Shown here: positions 15,700-24,082 of the stretch, in pieces
How the letters are laid out: every line of letters begins with the position of its first letter
Numbering within the stretch: the first letter of the stretch is position 1
Assembly: GCA_045106055.1 (NCBI GenBank)
Contig: JBGCED010000028.1
Coordinates: forward strand, 1 to 39,327
Source: JBGCED01 sp045106055
GTDB taxonomy: Bacteria > Pseudomonadota > Alphaproteobacteria > CBDDJK01
DNA length: 39,327 bases
Reading direction: 5' to 3'
Translations under genes and position numbers: made by a program
Notes under the pieces: model-generated
Databases searched by the model: none
What the model was told of the DNA's origin: nothing
What the model saw: only the letters and a program-made list of their open reading frames with translations

Positions 15700-16626
15700 T
15701 CATTCCTTAACGCTATATTCTTTTAAAAAATCATTCAACTGTGCTTGCGTGGGCGCACCCTCAATCCCGTTTTTTTGCGTGCATTTATAAGCTGCAACCA
15801 AATTTGCATATTTTGCAGCCTCGATATAATCATTGCACAACCCCAATTTTAAGGCAAATGCGCCATGCCAAACATCGCCAGCCCCCAGCGTATCCACCAC
15901 TTTTACGGCGGGCGCTGGAATGTTTTTTATGGATTGATCGGCTTGATCCATATAATAACAGCCATTACCGCCATCGGTTACCATCACAACGGGCTTTGAT
16001 TTAATGTTATTATTGGCATAATCAAGCCCATCTTCAATGCTTTGTTGATTTGACCAATCATAAAGCCCGCTTAGCGAAAAAATCACATGGCTGGAAGCTT
16101 CAAGTAAATCATCATCCACAGGATTTTCAGCATCCAATATGCCTGAAATATGGTTTTCTTTGGCAAAATTCAATAATGCCATTGCGCCAAATTTCCATCT
16201 TGTATCGCAAAGACAAGCGGTAATGCCGTGATGATCGTCCAAAATATCATCTAAAGCAGGGCGAACCCAGTCATCATTTTCAAATAAGGCAGGGTCGCGG
16301 TAATTGATAATTTGGCGTTCCCCATGATTGTCAATCATCACCGCAGAAATGGGGGTTGGAACCTGATCCATCTGTTTCACAAGGGAAATATCAACCCCTG
16401 CTTTGATTAAGGATTGGCATAAGGATTCGCCAACCAAATCACCGCCAAGCGGCGTTATTAGCTTTACCCTATGATCAAGCTTGGCAATGGCAATGGCAGC
16501 ATTCGCGCCGCACCCGCCCGTGACAATATCAAGGCTTTTTGCTTGGTATTTTTGCGCCTGATCTGGAATTGCGGGAACTTTAAAAATATAATCCGCAACC
16601 GTGATGCCACAAACAAGGGTGGTCAT
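15700..16626 (-). CDS. PfkB-family sugar kinase, YihV-like (candidate 6-deoxy-6-sulfofructose kinase)
   Basis: 308 residues. PfkB motifs: TGGCGANAAIAIAKL at 36-50 and DTLGAGDVWHGAFAL at 245-259, with catalytic Asp251. It aligns along its length with E. coli YihV: GITVADYIFKVPAIP against GITVMDRIYYVEGLP, GERQIINYRDP against GERIIINYPSP, and a shared KCT near the end. The three YihV residues that I recall holding the sulfonate group (Lys27, Asn109, Arg138) have counterparts here: Lys26, Asn108 and Arg143 (in CDTRWKFGA). This supports sulfofructose as substrate over fructose or tagatose phosphate. Lies between dctP and the aldolase; stop overlaps an aldolase ATG (ATGA). Confidence 0.88.
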   Translation of the reverse strand: MTTLVCGITVADYIFKVPAIPDQAQKYQAKSLDIVTGGCGANAAIAIAKLDHRVKLITPLGGDLVGESLCQSLIKAGVDISLVKQMDQVPTPISAVMIDNHGERQIINYRDPALFENDDWVRPALDDILDDHHGITACLCDTRWKFGAMALLNFAKENHISGILDAENPVDDDLLEASSHVIFSLSGLYDWSNQQSIEDGLDYANNNIKSKPVVMVTDGGNGCYYMDQADQSIKNIPAPAVKVVDTLGAGDVWHGAFALKLGLCNDYIEAAKYANLVAAYKCTQKNGIEGAPTQAQLNDFLKEYSVKE

Positions 16627-16676
16627 AAATTATTTAACCCCAATTTAAGTTAAAGTTAAAGGATCAAATTTGAAGA

Positions 16677-16710
16677 CCCCCAAACATGGAATGAAAACCA
16701 TCCTTGGGGG
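16677..16710 (-). promoter_or_regulatory. Stable intercistronic hairpin between dctP and the kinase gene
   Basis: CCCCCAA pairs with TTGGGGG and an inner ATGG with CCAT. On the transcribed strand no T-run follows, so it is more likely an mRNA-stabilising or attenuating hairpin that raises dctP expression over the downstream enzymes than a full terminator. Such hairpins are common after solute-binding-protein genes. Confidence 0.7.
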
Positions 16711-16738
16711 CTTCAAACAGATAAATAGACCTTAAAAC

Positions 16739-17800
16739 TTATTTAAGCTCTGCGCTATATTCGCTTGCCAAAACAGCTTCGGCTTCGGCAACCGCTTCGT
16801 TTAAAGCATCAAGAATTTCTTGACCGCCATCAACATTATCGGCAAACCACTGATAAACAGGAGCTGCGGCTTCGCGGAAAGCTGCCTTTTCTGAGGGGGT
16901 TGGCACATAAATTTCACCGCCACCTGCTTTGAAATCTTGATAGGCTTGAATTGCCTTACGCTTTGGCGATGCAAAAGTTGCTTGTTGCAATGCGTAAAAT
17001 CCATCCACGACCACACGGCGCATATCTTCGGGCATGGACATGAATTTATCATTGCTCATAAACCAAAACGCACCCATATAGGCATGACCATCCAAAGTTA
17101 AATATTGCAAACCCGCTTCTGGGAATTTCATATTCATAATGTCGGTGATCCCGTTTTTCGTGCCTTCAACCACCCCAGTTTGAAGCGAGGTAAATAATTC
17201 AGGCCACGCGATCGGGGTTGGCGATGCGCCCAGCACCCTTGTAAGCTCTTGTGGAAGTGCCGCAGGGATCGTTCTGATTTTTAAATCAGCAAGATCATCA
17301 GGGGTTCTGACGGGGCGAACCGTATTGGCAAAATTGCGCCAGCCGCCTGTATTGCCAATCGCCATCAAACGAATTTTATCGCCTGAATCTGCCAATGCCA
17401 TTTCGCGCATTTTTCTGGTAAAATCACCCGATAATGCCATTTCAGCAACGCGATCATCCGACATTAGATAAGGAAGATCAAGCACCTGTGCATAGGGAAA
17501 GATGCTGGCAGAGCTTCCCGTTCCAACAAAAATATCAATTGATCCATCAATCAACCCCTGCAGACATTCTTCGCCCTTAACGCAAAGCTGGGTGCCGATA
17601 TAAAGCTCAACCTCAATCGCGCCATTGGATGCGCTTTCAACATAATCTTTAAAAACAACCAAGCCATCATAATCTTCGTCATTTTCATTGGATGTGGCGG
17701 TTGCCCGTAAAGTGAAATCAGCGGCTTGCGCCTGATAAAACACGGCAGACACCATGCTGGCTGCAAGCAGCGTTTTGGTTAATGTTTTAAAAACAGACAT
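16739..17800 (-). CDS. dctP: TRAP transporter solute-binding protein (DctP family)
   Basis: 353 residues with a signal peptide (about residues 1-26, cleavage after AQA). Mature protein has the DctP pattern: FTLRATATSNENDEDYDGL, FKDYVESASNGAIEVELYIG, SIDIFVGTGSSASIFPYA, then DLADLKIRTI with the conserved substrate-binding Arg, and WPELFTSLQTGVVEGTKNG. It binds an anionic substrate in the periplasm and delivers it to DctQM. Most characterised relatives take organic acids or acidic sugars; a sulfonated sugar would be a fitting anion. AGGAG lies eight bases before ATG 17800. Third gene of the operon, 29 bases after dctM. Confidence 0.93.
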   Translation of the reverse strand: MSVFKTLTKTLLAASMVSAVFYQAQAADFTLRATATSNENDEDYDGLVVFKDYVESASNGAIEVELYIGTQLCVKGEECLQGLIDGSIDIFVGTGSSASIFPYAQVLDLPYLMSDDRVAEMALSGDFTRKMREMALADSGDKIRLMAIGNTGGWRNFANTVRPVRTPDDLADLKIRTIPAALPQELTRVLGASPTPIAWPELFTSLQTGVVEGTKNGITDIMNMKFPEAGLQYLTLDGHAYMGAFWFMSNDKFMSMPEDMRRVVVDGFYALQQATFASPKRKAIQAYQDFKAGGGEIYVPTPSEKAAFREAAAPVYQWFADNVDGGQEILDALNEAVAEAEAVLASEYSAELK

Positions 17801-17829
17801 TTATGTTCTCCTAAAGTGTTAAAAAAATA

Positions 17830-19119
17830 CTAAGTAATAAAACCAAAAAAACGGGGTACAAACAAGGTAAAAAATGGAAAATAAGTGATTAATAAAATCA
17901 CAATCACTTCGGCAAAAAGAAAGGGTAAAATTGCTCGCGCAATGGTTTCAACCTTAACACCTGATACGGTTGAAGCAACAAATAATACAAGCCCCATCGG
18001 CGGCGTTGCAAGCCCAACCGTCAAGTTTACACACATGATAATTGCAAAATGCACAGGATGCACCCCAAGCTCAATAAAGATGGGTGCAAGAATGGGGCTT
18101 AAAATAATGATCGCGGGCCCTGCATCCAAAAACATACCAATGATAAATAATAATAAATTCACCAGCAGCAATAAAAGCAGCGGGTTTTCAGTTAAGGTCA
18201 AAATGAAATCCGCCATCATTTCAGGCGTATTAGAAAGGCTGACAACGGTTTTAAACGCCATTGCTGCGCCAACAATCAGCAACACCACGGTGGCTGCCAT
18301 GCCAGAGCGCAGCAAAATGCCTGGCATATCTTTGAGGGTTAGCGTTTTTAAGATAAAAAAGCCTGCTAAAATGGCATAGGTGGCAGCAATTGCCGATGCT
18401 TCAGTTGGGGTAAACACCCCAGACAGGATGCCGCCAAGAATAATCACGGGCGCCATCAAGGGAATAATTGCCCCCTTAAAGGTTACCCAGCGTTCGGGCC
18501 AGCTTGCTTTTTCGGTTGCTGCTGGCAACTCTCCCTTGCGCCCAAGCCAAGCCGTGACCAGCATTAACCCGCCGCCCAGCATAAAGCCAGGCAACACACC
18601 CGCAAGGAATAAGGCGGCAACGCTTTCCCCCATCACATAGGCATAAATAATCATAATCCCAGAAGGCGGAATGATCGGGCCAATCACCGATGAAGCCGCA
18701 GTGACCGCCGTTGCAAATTTGCGCTTATAGCCATTTTTCTCCATCGCAGGGATCATCATTGATCCAATCGCCGAAGTATCGGCAACCGCAGACCCTGAAA
18801 GCCCCGCAAAAATCATTGAGCTTAAAATATTCACATGCGCCAGCCCGCCGCGCCAATGCCCCATGCAGCTTTGTGAAAAATGAATGATCCGAAGCGTAAT
18901 CCCGCCCCGATTCATCAATTCCCCTGTTAGCATGAAAAAAGGAATCGCCATTAATAAAAAGGAATCAACACCATTAAACACATTCCTATATAATAAATCC
19001 AAATCACGCGGATTGCCATTTAGATATAATAAAAATCCAGGGGCTGCCAGCATCCCAAAAAAGACAGGCAAGCCCAATAATAGCAGCAGCAAGAATAAAG
19101 GAAGAAATAAGGCTAGCAT
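17830..19119 (-). CDS. dctM: TRAP transporter large permease subunit (DctM)
   Basis: 429 residues, about twelve membrane helices. Family motifs: FFMLTGELMNRGGITLRI, MIFAGLSGSAVADTSAIGSMMIPAM, GPIIPPSGIMIIYA, GVFTPTEASAIAATYAI and a C-terminal MCVNLTVGLATPPMGLVLFVAS. It couples sodium influx to substrate uptake with DctQ. The start ATG shares one base with the dctQ stop (TAATG), implying coupled translation. Length and motifs are normal. Confidence 0.96.
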   Translation of the reverse strand: MLALFLPLFLLLLLLGLPVFFGMLAAPGFLLYLNGNPRDLDLLYRNVFNGVDSFLLMAIPFFMLTGELMNRGGITLRIIHFSQSCMGHWRGGLAHVNILSSMIFAGLSGSAVADTSAIGSMMIPAMEKNGYKRKFATAVTAASSVIGPIIPPSGIMIIYAYVMGESVAALFLAGVLPGFMLGGGLMLVTAWLGRKGELPAATEKASWPERWVTFKGAIIPLMAPVIILGGILSGVFTPTEASAIAATYAILAGFFILKTLTLKDMPGILLRSGMAATVVLLIVGAAMAFKTVVSLSNTPEMMADFILTLTENPLLLLLLVNLLLFIIGMFLDAGPAIIILSPILAPIFIELGVHPVHFAIIMCVNLTVGLATPPMGLVLFVASTVSGVKVETIARAILPFLFAEVIVILLITYFPFFTLFVPRFFGFIT

Positions 19120-19715
19120 TATTCAGTTTCCTTTTCTGGTTCATTTGCCACCACAAGCATTTTGGGAAGGGTGATATCAGGCCTTGCAAATTCAATCAAT
19201 TTTCTAAAAATCAGCTCAAGATTAATGATAAACATCATCGCAAAACAGACAAGCAGCGGCATATAAACATAGGCAAGCTTGAGTTTAATTGATTTAAGCC
19301 CAATCAAATCCAAAGGAAGCTTTAAGGATGCAGAGGAAAACAGCCATCCCGAATTGACATGGGCATAAGCAGATTTCACCAAAAAGAATATGACAATACC
19401 AGAGATACAAAGCAGCATAAGCATTAATAATTTTGATATGCGTTCAGGCAAATGATGTGCAAGCATTTCAATCGCAATAAAACCGCCTTGGCGAAAGGCA
19501 ACGGGACCAAGGAAAGCAACCATCCATAACATAAAAAAACGCGCCGCTTCTTCTGACCAAGCGGGCGCGCTGTTAAAGACATAGCGCATGATGATTTGAT
19601 ATAAAATCGCCAGCACCATCAATGCGATTGCGATCATGGCAAGATACATGCAGATTTTTAAAAATCGTTCTAAAAATCCAGAAAAATAGCCATATATCTT
19701 TAAGGTTGTATTCAA
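19119..19715 (-). CDS. dctQ: TRAP transporter small permease subunit (DctQ)
   Basis: About 198 residues with four membrane helices; the signature RYVFNSAPAWSEEAARFFMLW and RQGGFIAIEML are the DctQ core. I set the start at TTG 19715 because GGGGGAGGAA lies six bases upstream; the earlier in-frame TTG at 19733 would place that site inside the gene. First gene of the eight-gene operon, 128 bases downstream of ccmB. The C-terminus is somewhat long and charged. Confidence 0.9.
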   Translation of the reverse strand: MNTTLKIYGYFSGFLERFLKICMYLAMIAIALMVLAILYQIIMRYVFNSAPAWSEEAARFFMLWMVAFLGPVAFRQGGFIAIEMLAHHLPERISKLLMLMLLCISGIVIFFLVKSAYAHVNSGWLFSSASLKLPLDLIGLKSIKLKLAYVYMPLLVCFAMMFIINLELIFRKLIEFARPDITLPKMLVVANEPEKETE

Positions 19716-19772
19716 TGAATTCCTCCCCCGCAATTCATATTATATATGCTTTTTTAAAACATCATGGCAATT

Positions 19773-19802
19773 AGCCTACGCCCAAACAAACCCCCAAGTC
19801 AA
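19773..19802 (-). promoter_or_regulatory. Candidate sigma-70 promoter for the TRAP/sugar operon
   Basis: On the minus strand TTGACT (19802-19797), 18-bp spacer, TAGGCT (19778-19773), about 58 bases before the dctQ start. It lies in the only sizeable gap ahead of the operon. No clear operator palindrome was found beside it. Confidence 0.4.
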
Positions 19803-19842
19803 TGACTTTATTTTAATTTTTTCCTGTTTGGATCAATATGCT

Positions 19843-20514
19843 TTATGCTTCTTGGTGGAATTTTATGGCCGCGCCGCCGCCAAGCGGGCAAGCCACCAAT
19901 GATAATATCAGCAATGCCCCAAGGATTAAAAAATGGGGCGCGGGGTTTAAGCTGGTCATTGCGGCTTCAACGCCCGTGACGGCAAAAATCAAAACGGGAA
20001 TATAAAGCGGCAATACCAGCAGAGTCAATAAAATCGCAGAACGGCGCGCGCCAACGGTCAAGCTTGCGCCCAGCGTGCCAATCAGGCTTAGGCTTGGCGT
20101 TGCAAGCAACAGGCTGAGCAATAAGGGCAAATAAGCATTTAAGGGCAGGTTTAAAAACATTCCAGCCAAAGGTGTAATCGCAATTAACGGCACGCCTGTG
20201 CTTAGCCAATGGGTAAAGGCTTTGGTTAGAATAATCATGCTTGGCGGCACATTGCTAAGCAATAATTGCATCAACACCCCATCATGGTGATCTTGATGAA
20301 ACAGCCGATCCAGCGACATTAAAACCGCAATCAGCGCAATCACCCAAATAACGCCGCTTGCCATCAAGGAAAGGCGCTGGGGTTCAGGCCCAACCGCAAT
20401 GGGAAACAGGCTGGTTGCGATCAGCATAAAGCCAAGCGCGATTCCAATATCTTCGGCGCGCCGCCATGCAACGCGCCATTCGCGCAAAAACAAGGTTTTG
20501 AACAGAAAAATCAT
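19843..20514 (-). CDS. ccmB: Heme exporter protein B, cytochrome c maturation (CcmB)
   Basis: 223 residues, six membrane helices, with family features FLREWRVAWRRAEDI at the N-terminus, SLDRLFHQDHHDGVLMQLLLS and the loop TPSLSLIGTLGASLTVGARRS. CcmB is the membrane subunit of the CcmAB(C)D ABC complex that releases holo-CcmE for heme delivery to c-type cytochromes. Its start overlaps the ccmA stop by four bases. Downstream ccmC and ccmD, often next in alphaproteobacteria, are absent: the TRAP operon follows instead. Confidence 0.92.
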   Translation of the reverse strand: MIFLFKTLFLREWRVAWRRAEDIGIALGFMLIATSLFPIAVGPEPQRLSLMASGVIWVIALIAVLMSLDRLFHQDHHDGVLMQLLLSNVPPSMIILTKAFTHWLSTGVPLIAITPLAGMFLNLPLNAYLPLLLSLLLATPSLSLIGTLGASLTVGARRSAILLTLLVLPLYIPVLIFAVTGVEAAMTSLNPAPHFLILGALLILSLVACPLGGGAAIKFHQEA

Positions 20515-21176
20515 GCGCTGCCTGCCCGATAATCATCCAGTTTCAACTGTTTGCTGGGGGAAAGCGGCAAATCATCATGGGCGCTAACAATGCACATTCC
20601 GCCCGCATCAAGATAAGCGGTAATAATCTGCGCCCATGCGCTGCGCGATTCATCATCCAAACCGCTTAAAGGTTCATCCATCAACCATAAGGCTTTATCG
20701 TCAAGCAGTGCCAAGCGCGCGATTGCTGTCCGCCGCTTTAACCCAACGCTAAGATCGCTAACCCGTTGATCTTTACGCATATTAAGCCCTAATGCTGTCA
20801 ATAGAGATGGAATACGCCCCGCATCCCCGCCTGCTAATTCGCCCCCATATAAATGCGCCCAAAAGCTTAAATTTTCATTGATTGTTAAATCGGATTTTAA
20901 ATTATCTTGATGACCCAGATAGCCAATATGATCGCGGTAAGCGGCTTGATCTTCAATAAGCGACACCCCGTTTAAACGCGCATCGCCTTGATCTGGGATG
21001 CTAAGCCCCGCCAAAATTTGCATCAAGCTGGTCTTCCCCACGCCATTATTGCCTGTAAGCTTTAGCAATTCACCTGAATTTAGCCCAAAAGAAAGCCCGC
21101 GCAGCAGCTTTCTGCCACCACGGCTAATTTGCATATTTTCAATTATAAATTCTGGCATAAGAGCTGGGCTGGGCAT
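20511..21176 (-). CDS. ccmA: Heme exporter ATP-binding protein (CcmA)
   Basis: About 221 residues. Walker A GNNGVGKTSL, a modified signature LSVGLKRRTAIARL in place of LSGGQ, and Walker B LWLMDEPLSGLD. It is the ATPase partner of CcmB. Three starts are possible: TTG 21200 (overlapping the previous gene), ATG 21176 and ATG 21158; none has a strong ribosome site. The conserved fold begins near MPEFIIENMQISRGG (21158), so the longest is least likely; I list 21176. Stop overlaps ccmB by four bases. Confidence 0.9.
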   Translation of the reverse strand: MPSPALMPEFIIENMQISRGGRKLLRGLSFGLNSGELLKLTGNNGVGKTSLMQILAGLSIPDQGDARLNGVSLIEDQAAYRDHIGYLGHQDNLKSDLTINENLSFWAHLYGGELAGGDAGRIPSLLTALGLNMRKDQRVSDLSVGLKRRTAIARLALLDDKALWLMDEPLSGLDDESRSAWAQIITAYLDAGGMCIVSAHDDLPLSPSKQLKLDDYRAGSA

Positions 21177-21189
21177 CAATGATTTAAGA

Positions 21190-21807
21190 TCAAGCCGCAA
21201 CCGACTTGCTTGCTTCCTCGTTAATGCGTTCCTTGCGGGCTTTGCGTTTTAAGCGTTCTTGCTCAATCGCTTTTAATTCTTCATATTCGGTTTCAACATC
21301 GCCCAGCCCAACCATATCAGAAGTGACCGTTACATCACTTCCCCATTCTTCTTCAAGCTGTTCCTTTTCAGCGTAAAGGGCTTTTAACCGCACATGATAG
21401 GCAATTTCAAGATAGGATTCAACAAAGGGCGGAACGATTAAATAAAGGCAAAAACCAACCGCTGTGCAGCTGACAATGATCATCCAATTAATCCAATCGC
21501 TTAATAGTGAAATCGCGTTTGAAAAACTATGTTCGCTGATCCATAGCTGCATCAAAATAATCATACAGCCAGCAACATTCATCCAAATGGTGGTTTTGCT
21601 TAAAGTACGCTTGGGGGTAATATCAATGAAATAAATCAACATGGTTGGCATCAACGCAACCATAATAATCAAAAAACTTGAAAAATAACTATAGATCATC
21701 AGAAATAACAGGGCGGAACTTAATAGCATTAAAGTTACCCGCTTCTTGCGTCCAGCCGTTTGTGGAATTGTTTTTGATTGTGTTTTTACTTTGCTGCGCT
21801 TTGCCAT
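21190..21807 (-). CDS. Uncharacterised multi-pass membrane protein
   Basis: 205 residues of no family I can name. A basic N-terminus (residues 1-24) is followed by hydrophobic segments at about 25-62, 73-92 and 104-128, giving four likely membrane spans, then a charged, coiled-coil-like C-terminal tail (about 138-205, rich in Glu, Lys and Arg) that probably lies in the cytoplasm. It sits 29 bases after the pseudokinase-like gene and just ahead of ccmA, so it is likely cotranscribed with both. A working idea is that it partners the tail-anchored kinase-like protein at the membrane. No link to heme handling is visible. Confidence 0.7.
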   Translation of the reverse strand: MAKRSKVKTQSKTIPQTAGRKKRVTLMLLSSALLFLMIYSYFSSFLIIMVALMPTMLIYFIDITPKRTLSKTTIWMNVAGCMIILMQLWISEHSFSNAISLLSDWINWMIIVSCTAVGFCLYLIVPPFVESYLEIAYHVRLKALYAEKEQLEEEWGSDVTVTSDMVGLGDVETEYEELKAIEQERLKRKARKERINEEASKSVAA

Positions 21808-21836
21808 GCCTTTATTTCCTTAATCCGCCATTTTTC

Positions 21837-23825
21837 CTAAAACGCCATAATTACAGCAGCAACAATGATAATAAGCACGGCAGTTGCACTTGAAATAACC
21901 GAAGAAATTTGCGCCCCCATACGATCCGCAATTTTCCCCTTATTAATTAAATCTTGTAACAGCAGCACCAAGCGATAGACGGTATGGGAATAATCAATTT
22001 GCGCTGTTCTAAATTCACTTTCATCTAATTCAATTTCTTTTTTTGAATCAATCGCGGCGATCACAGATTGCAAACTGCCTTGCCGTCCCACTTTTTTAAG
22101 GCGGCCCAAGATGGTTTCACGCATTTGCCGATTATGGAATCGCTCCACGCAAGGCTCCAGCAAAATTGAAACGGTCTTGGAAAGATTGTAAAAGGGTGTG
22201 CCATTATTTTGTTCGCGCTGTAAATGCGCCAGAATTTTAACCTGAGTGACGCGCTCTTCGATAATATTCTTGCCTTGATCAAGCGCATAAAGATCGGTTT
22301 CCAGCGTGTTTCTTGGGCTTTTTGCAACAAGGAACGCCGCAATATCGCGATCTATCAAGGATTGCGGTTTAAAATTTTCAAGCCCGCAAACACGGTCCAA
22401 GGCGGGCAGCAAATCAGCGGTTCTAATGACAAAATCACGCTCTAGCAGCGGCGATTGGCATGGAAATTCGGGGTTAAATTCATAAACAACCCGTTCAATG
22501 CCTTGACCAATGCCCGTTCGCGATAGATAAAGCTTGATCCGCTCAAGCTTTGTTGCTTCCTTAAAATGGCGCGCACCCATATCTGGCAGCCCAAGCTGAA
22601 ATTGCGCAATTTGAGACGATATAAAGCTTTTAAACAGCTCGCGTGTTGATGGCTCTTTGTGATAAAAAGCAAGAAATTGCGTGATGGCTGTAATATGCAC
22701 TGATATTTCGCGATATCTTAGCGGGCCTGCCGTGTGCATGGCAATGATAATCCGCCCCAAAGCGCGATCATAATCCAAATTTTCATGGACATAGCTGCCC
22801 CCAGCCGCAATATTGTAATCTTCAAGCAATTCGGCATCATCAAGATAGCGCCTGATCCAATGGCTTGGATGGTTGGTTCTAACCATTGAAATGGCTTGAT
22901 CCCAGTAAAGCTGGAATGCCTGCGCAAGCTCCATTGATGTATAATAATCCTTGCCCGCAAAGCGCAAGGGCCGCGTGGCTTTCATGATTTTATGGGGCTG
23001 TTTTGGGGTCTGGCGGCGACCATCCGCCCAATCAATCAGCGTTTCAATATCCCAGCGATCTTCTGGAATATCGTTTAGCAGCCCGCGCAACGGTTCCATC
23101 ATTGCCATTGAAATGCGTTCTGATCCGATCAAAGCAGCATATGATCCTTTTGCCATTTTCAGCCGCGTTACCTCTTCATCGCCCAGATCATTCAGCGGCA
23201 CTTTTCCCGTTAATAAGGCAACAAGCGTCACGCCAAGCATATAAAGATCGCCATGCTCATCCGCAGAACGCCCCGCTGGCGTTGCAAGGCAATTTTCCAG
23301 CATTTCATAAATGGCAGGCTGTGCAAGCCCTGGCGGCGATGACACACATTCACCAAGCCAAATTTCAGTTAAGCTGGTATCTTCATAAAAAATATTATCC
23401 GCGCGAATCATGCGGTGAAATTGACCATTTTCATGCATTTCTTGCAGCATAAGCGCATTTGGCTGGATGAAATGATTGATGATATGATCTTCGCTTAGGG
23501 GCTTGATCACCGATTGCGGTGTTGTAAACAGCTTTGGCCCTGCTGGAATTTCAAAAATAATTGCGGGGCAGCGCCGCTGCTCGCTTGGCCAATCAATCAC
23601 GGCTTGATCATAAATAATGCTGATGCTGCGATTGGTTAATTTTTGAAGTTCCGCGATCATGCGCCGCCGTGGGGGGGCTTTTGGATCGCAGACAAGCGCA
23701 TAGCCAATCACTTCTTCTTCGTTCTTGCGCGATACGGCATAGGCAAGCGCGGGCAGCTGATGAAATTGCTCCATCGGGCGCTGGTCATCAATGACATAGC
23801 GATCATTAACCAATATTTGTGTCAT
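21837..23825 (-). CDS. Tail-anchored protein-kinase-like protein (probable pseudokinase)
   Basis: 662 residues. The N-terminal 270 have a protein-kinase layout: a catalytic-loop equivalent HRMIRADNIFY at 137-147, where HRD is replaced by HRM (catalytic Asp missing, Asn144 kept), LGE at 157-159 in place of DFG, then HGDLYMLGVTLVALLTGKVP at 191-210 matching subdomain IX. No VAIK-type lysine stands out in the N-lobe. Residues about 290-630 form a long helical region unknown to me; residues about 640-662 are one hydrophobic helix at the very end, a tail anchor. So it likely binds or scaffolds partners at the inner membrane rather than phosphorylating. First gene of a group with the membrane protein and ccmAB. 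Confidence 0.75.
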   Translation of the reverse strand: MTQILVNDRYVIDDQRPMEQFHQLPALAYAVSRKNEEEVIGYALVCDPKAPPRRRMIAELQKLTNRSISIIYDQAVIDWPSEQRRCPAIIFEIPAGPKLFTTPQSVIKPLSEDHIINHFIQPNALMLQEMHENGQFHRMIRADNIFYEDTSLTEIWLGECVSSPPGLAQPAIYEMLENCLATPAGRSADEHGDLYMLGVTLVALLTGKVPLNDLGDEEVTRLKMAKGSYAALIGSERISMAMMEPLRGLLNDIPEDRWDIETLIDWADGRRQTPKQPHKIMKATRPLRFAGKDYYTSMELAQAFQLYWDQAISMVRTNHPSHWIRRYLDDAELLEDYNIAAGGSYVHENLDYDRALGRIIIAMHTAGPLRYREISVHITAITQFLAFYHKEPSTRELFKSFISSQIAQFQLGLPDMGARHFKEATKLERIKLYLSRTGIGQGIERVVYEFNPEFPCQSPLLERDFVIRTADLLPALDRVCGLENFKPQSLIDRDIAAFLVAKSPRNTLETDLYALDQGKNIIEERVTQVKILAHLQREQNNGTPFYNLSKTVSILLEPCVERFHNRQMRETILGRLKKVGRQGSLQSVIAAIDSKKEIELDESEFRTAQIDYSHTVYRLVLLLQDLINKGKIADRMGAQISSVISSATAVLIIIVAAVIMAF

Positions 23826-23849
23826 AGACTTTCTGTACCCACAAACAGC

Positions 23850-23874
23850 TTCATATCACTGTTTCATATCAGTG
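23850..23874. repeat. Paired 12-bp repeat with inverted CACTG/CAGTG arms
   Basis: TTCATATCACTG at 23850-23861 and TTCATATCAGTG at 23863-23874 differ at one base and also form an inverted repeat (CACTG...CAGTG). It lies 25-50 bases ahead of the pseudokinase gene, in a 257-base divergent intergenic region that otherwise shows only AT-rich promoter-like sequence. Confidence 0.6.
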
Positions 23875-24082
23875 TGTTTATGTTCGTGTAAATCACACTT
23901 TTTAAGATTCTTCTTATATCGGGTTTAAAGAAAAACACTTTAGAGAAATTTAAGGTTTTTCAAACCACGATCATTTATACTATATATAAATATAAAAATC
24001 CAGCCTTGATTTTATTTTCAATAATAAATAAGTAATAAACACAGATATTACTTTGTTAATATTTATAGTTCGGTAAATATTC

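Noticed and set aside
17885..18640. Long plus-strand frames opposite dctM
   Set aside because: They mirror a clear DctM protein with normal codon use and have no domain signals.
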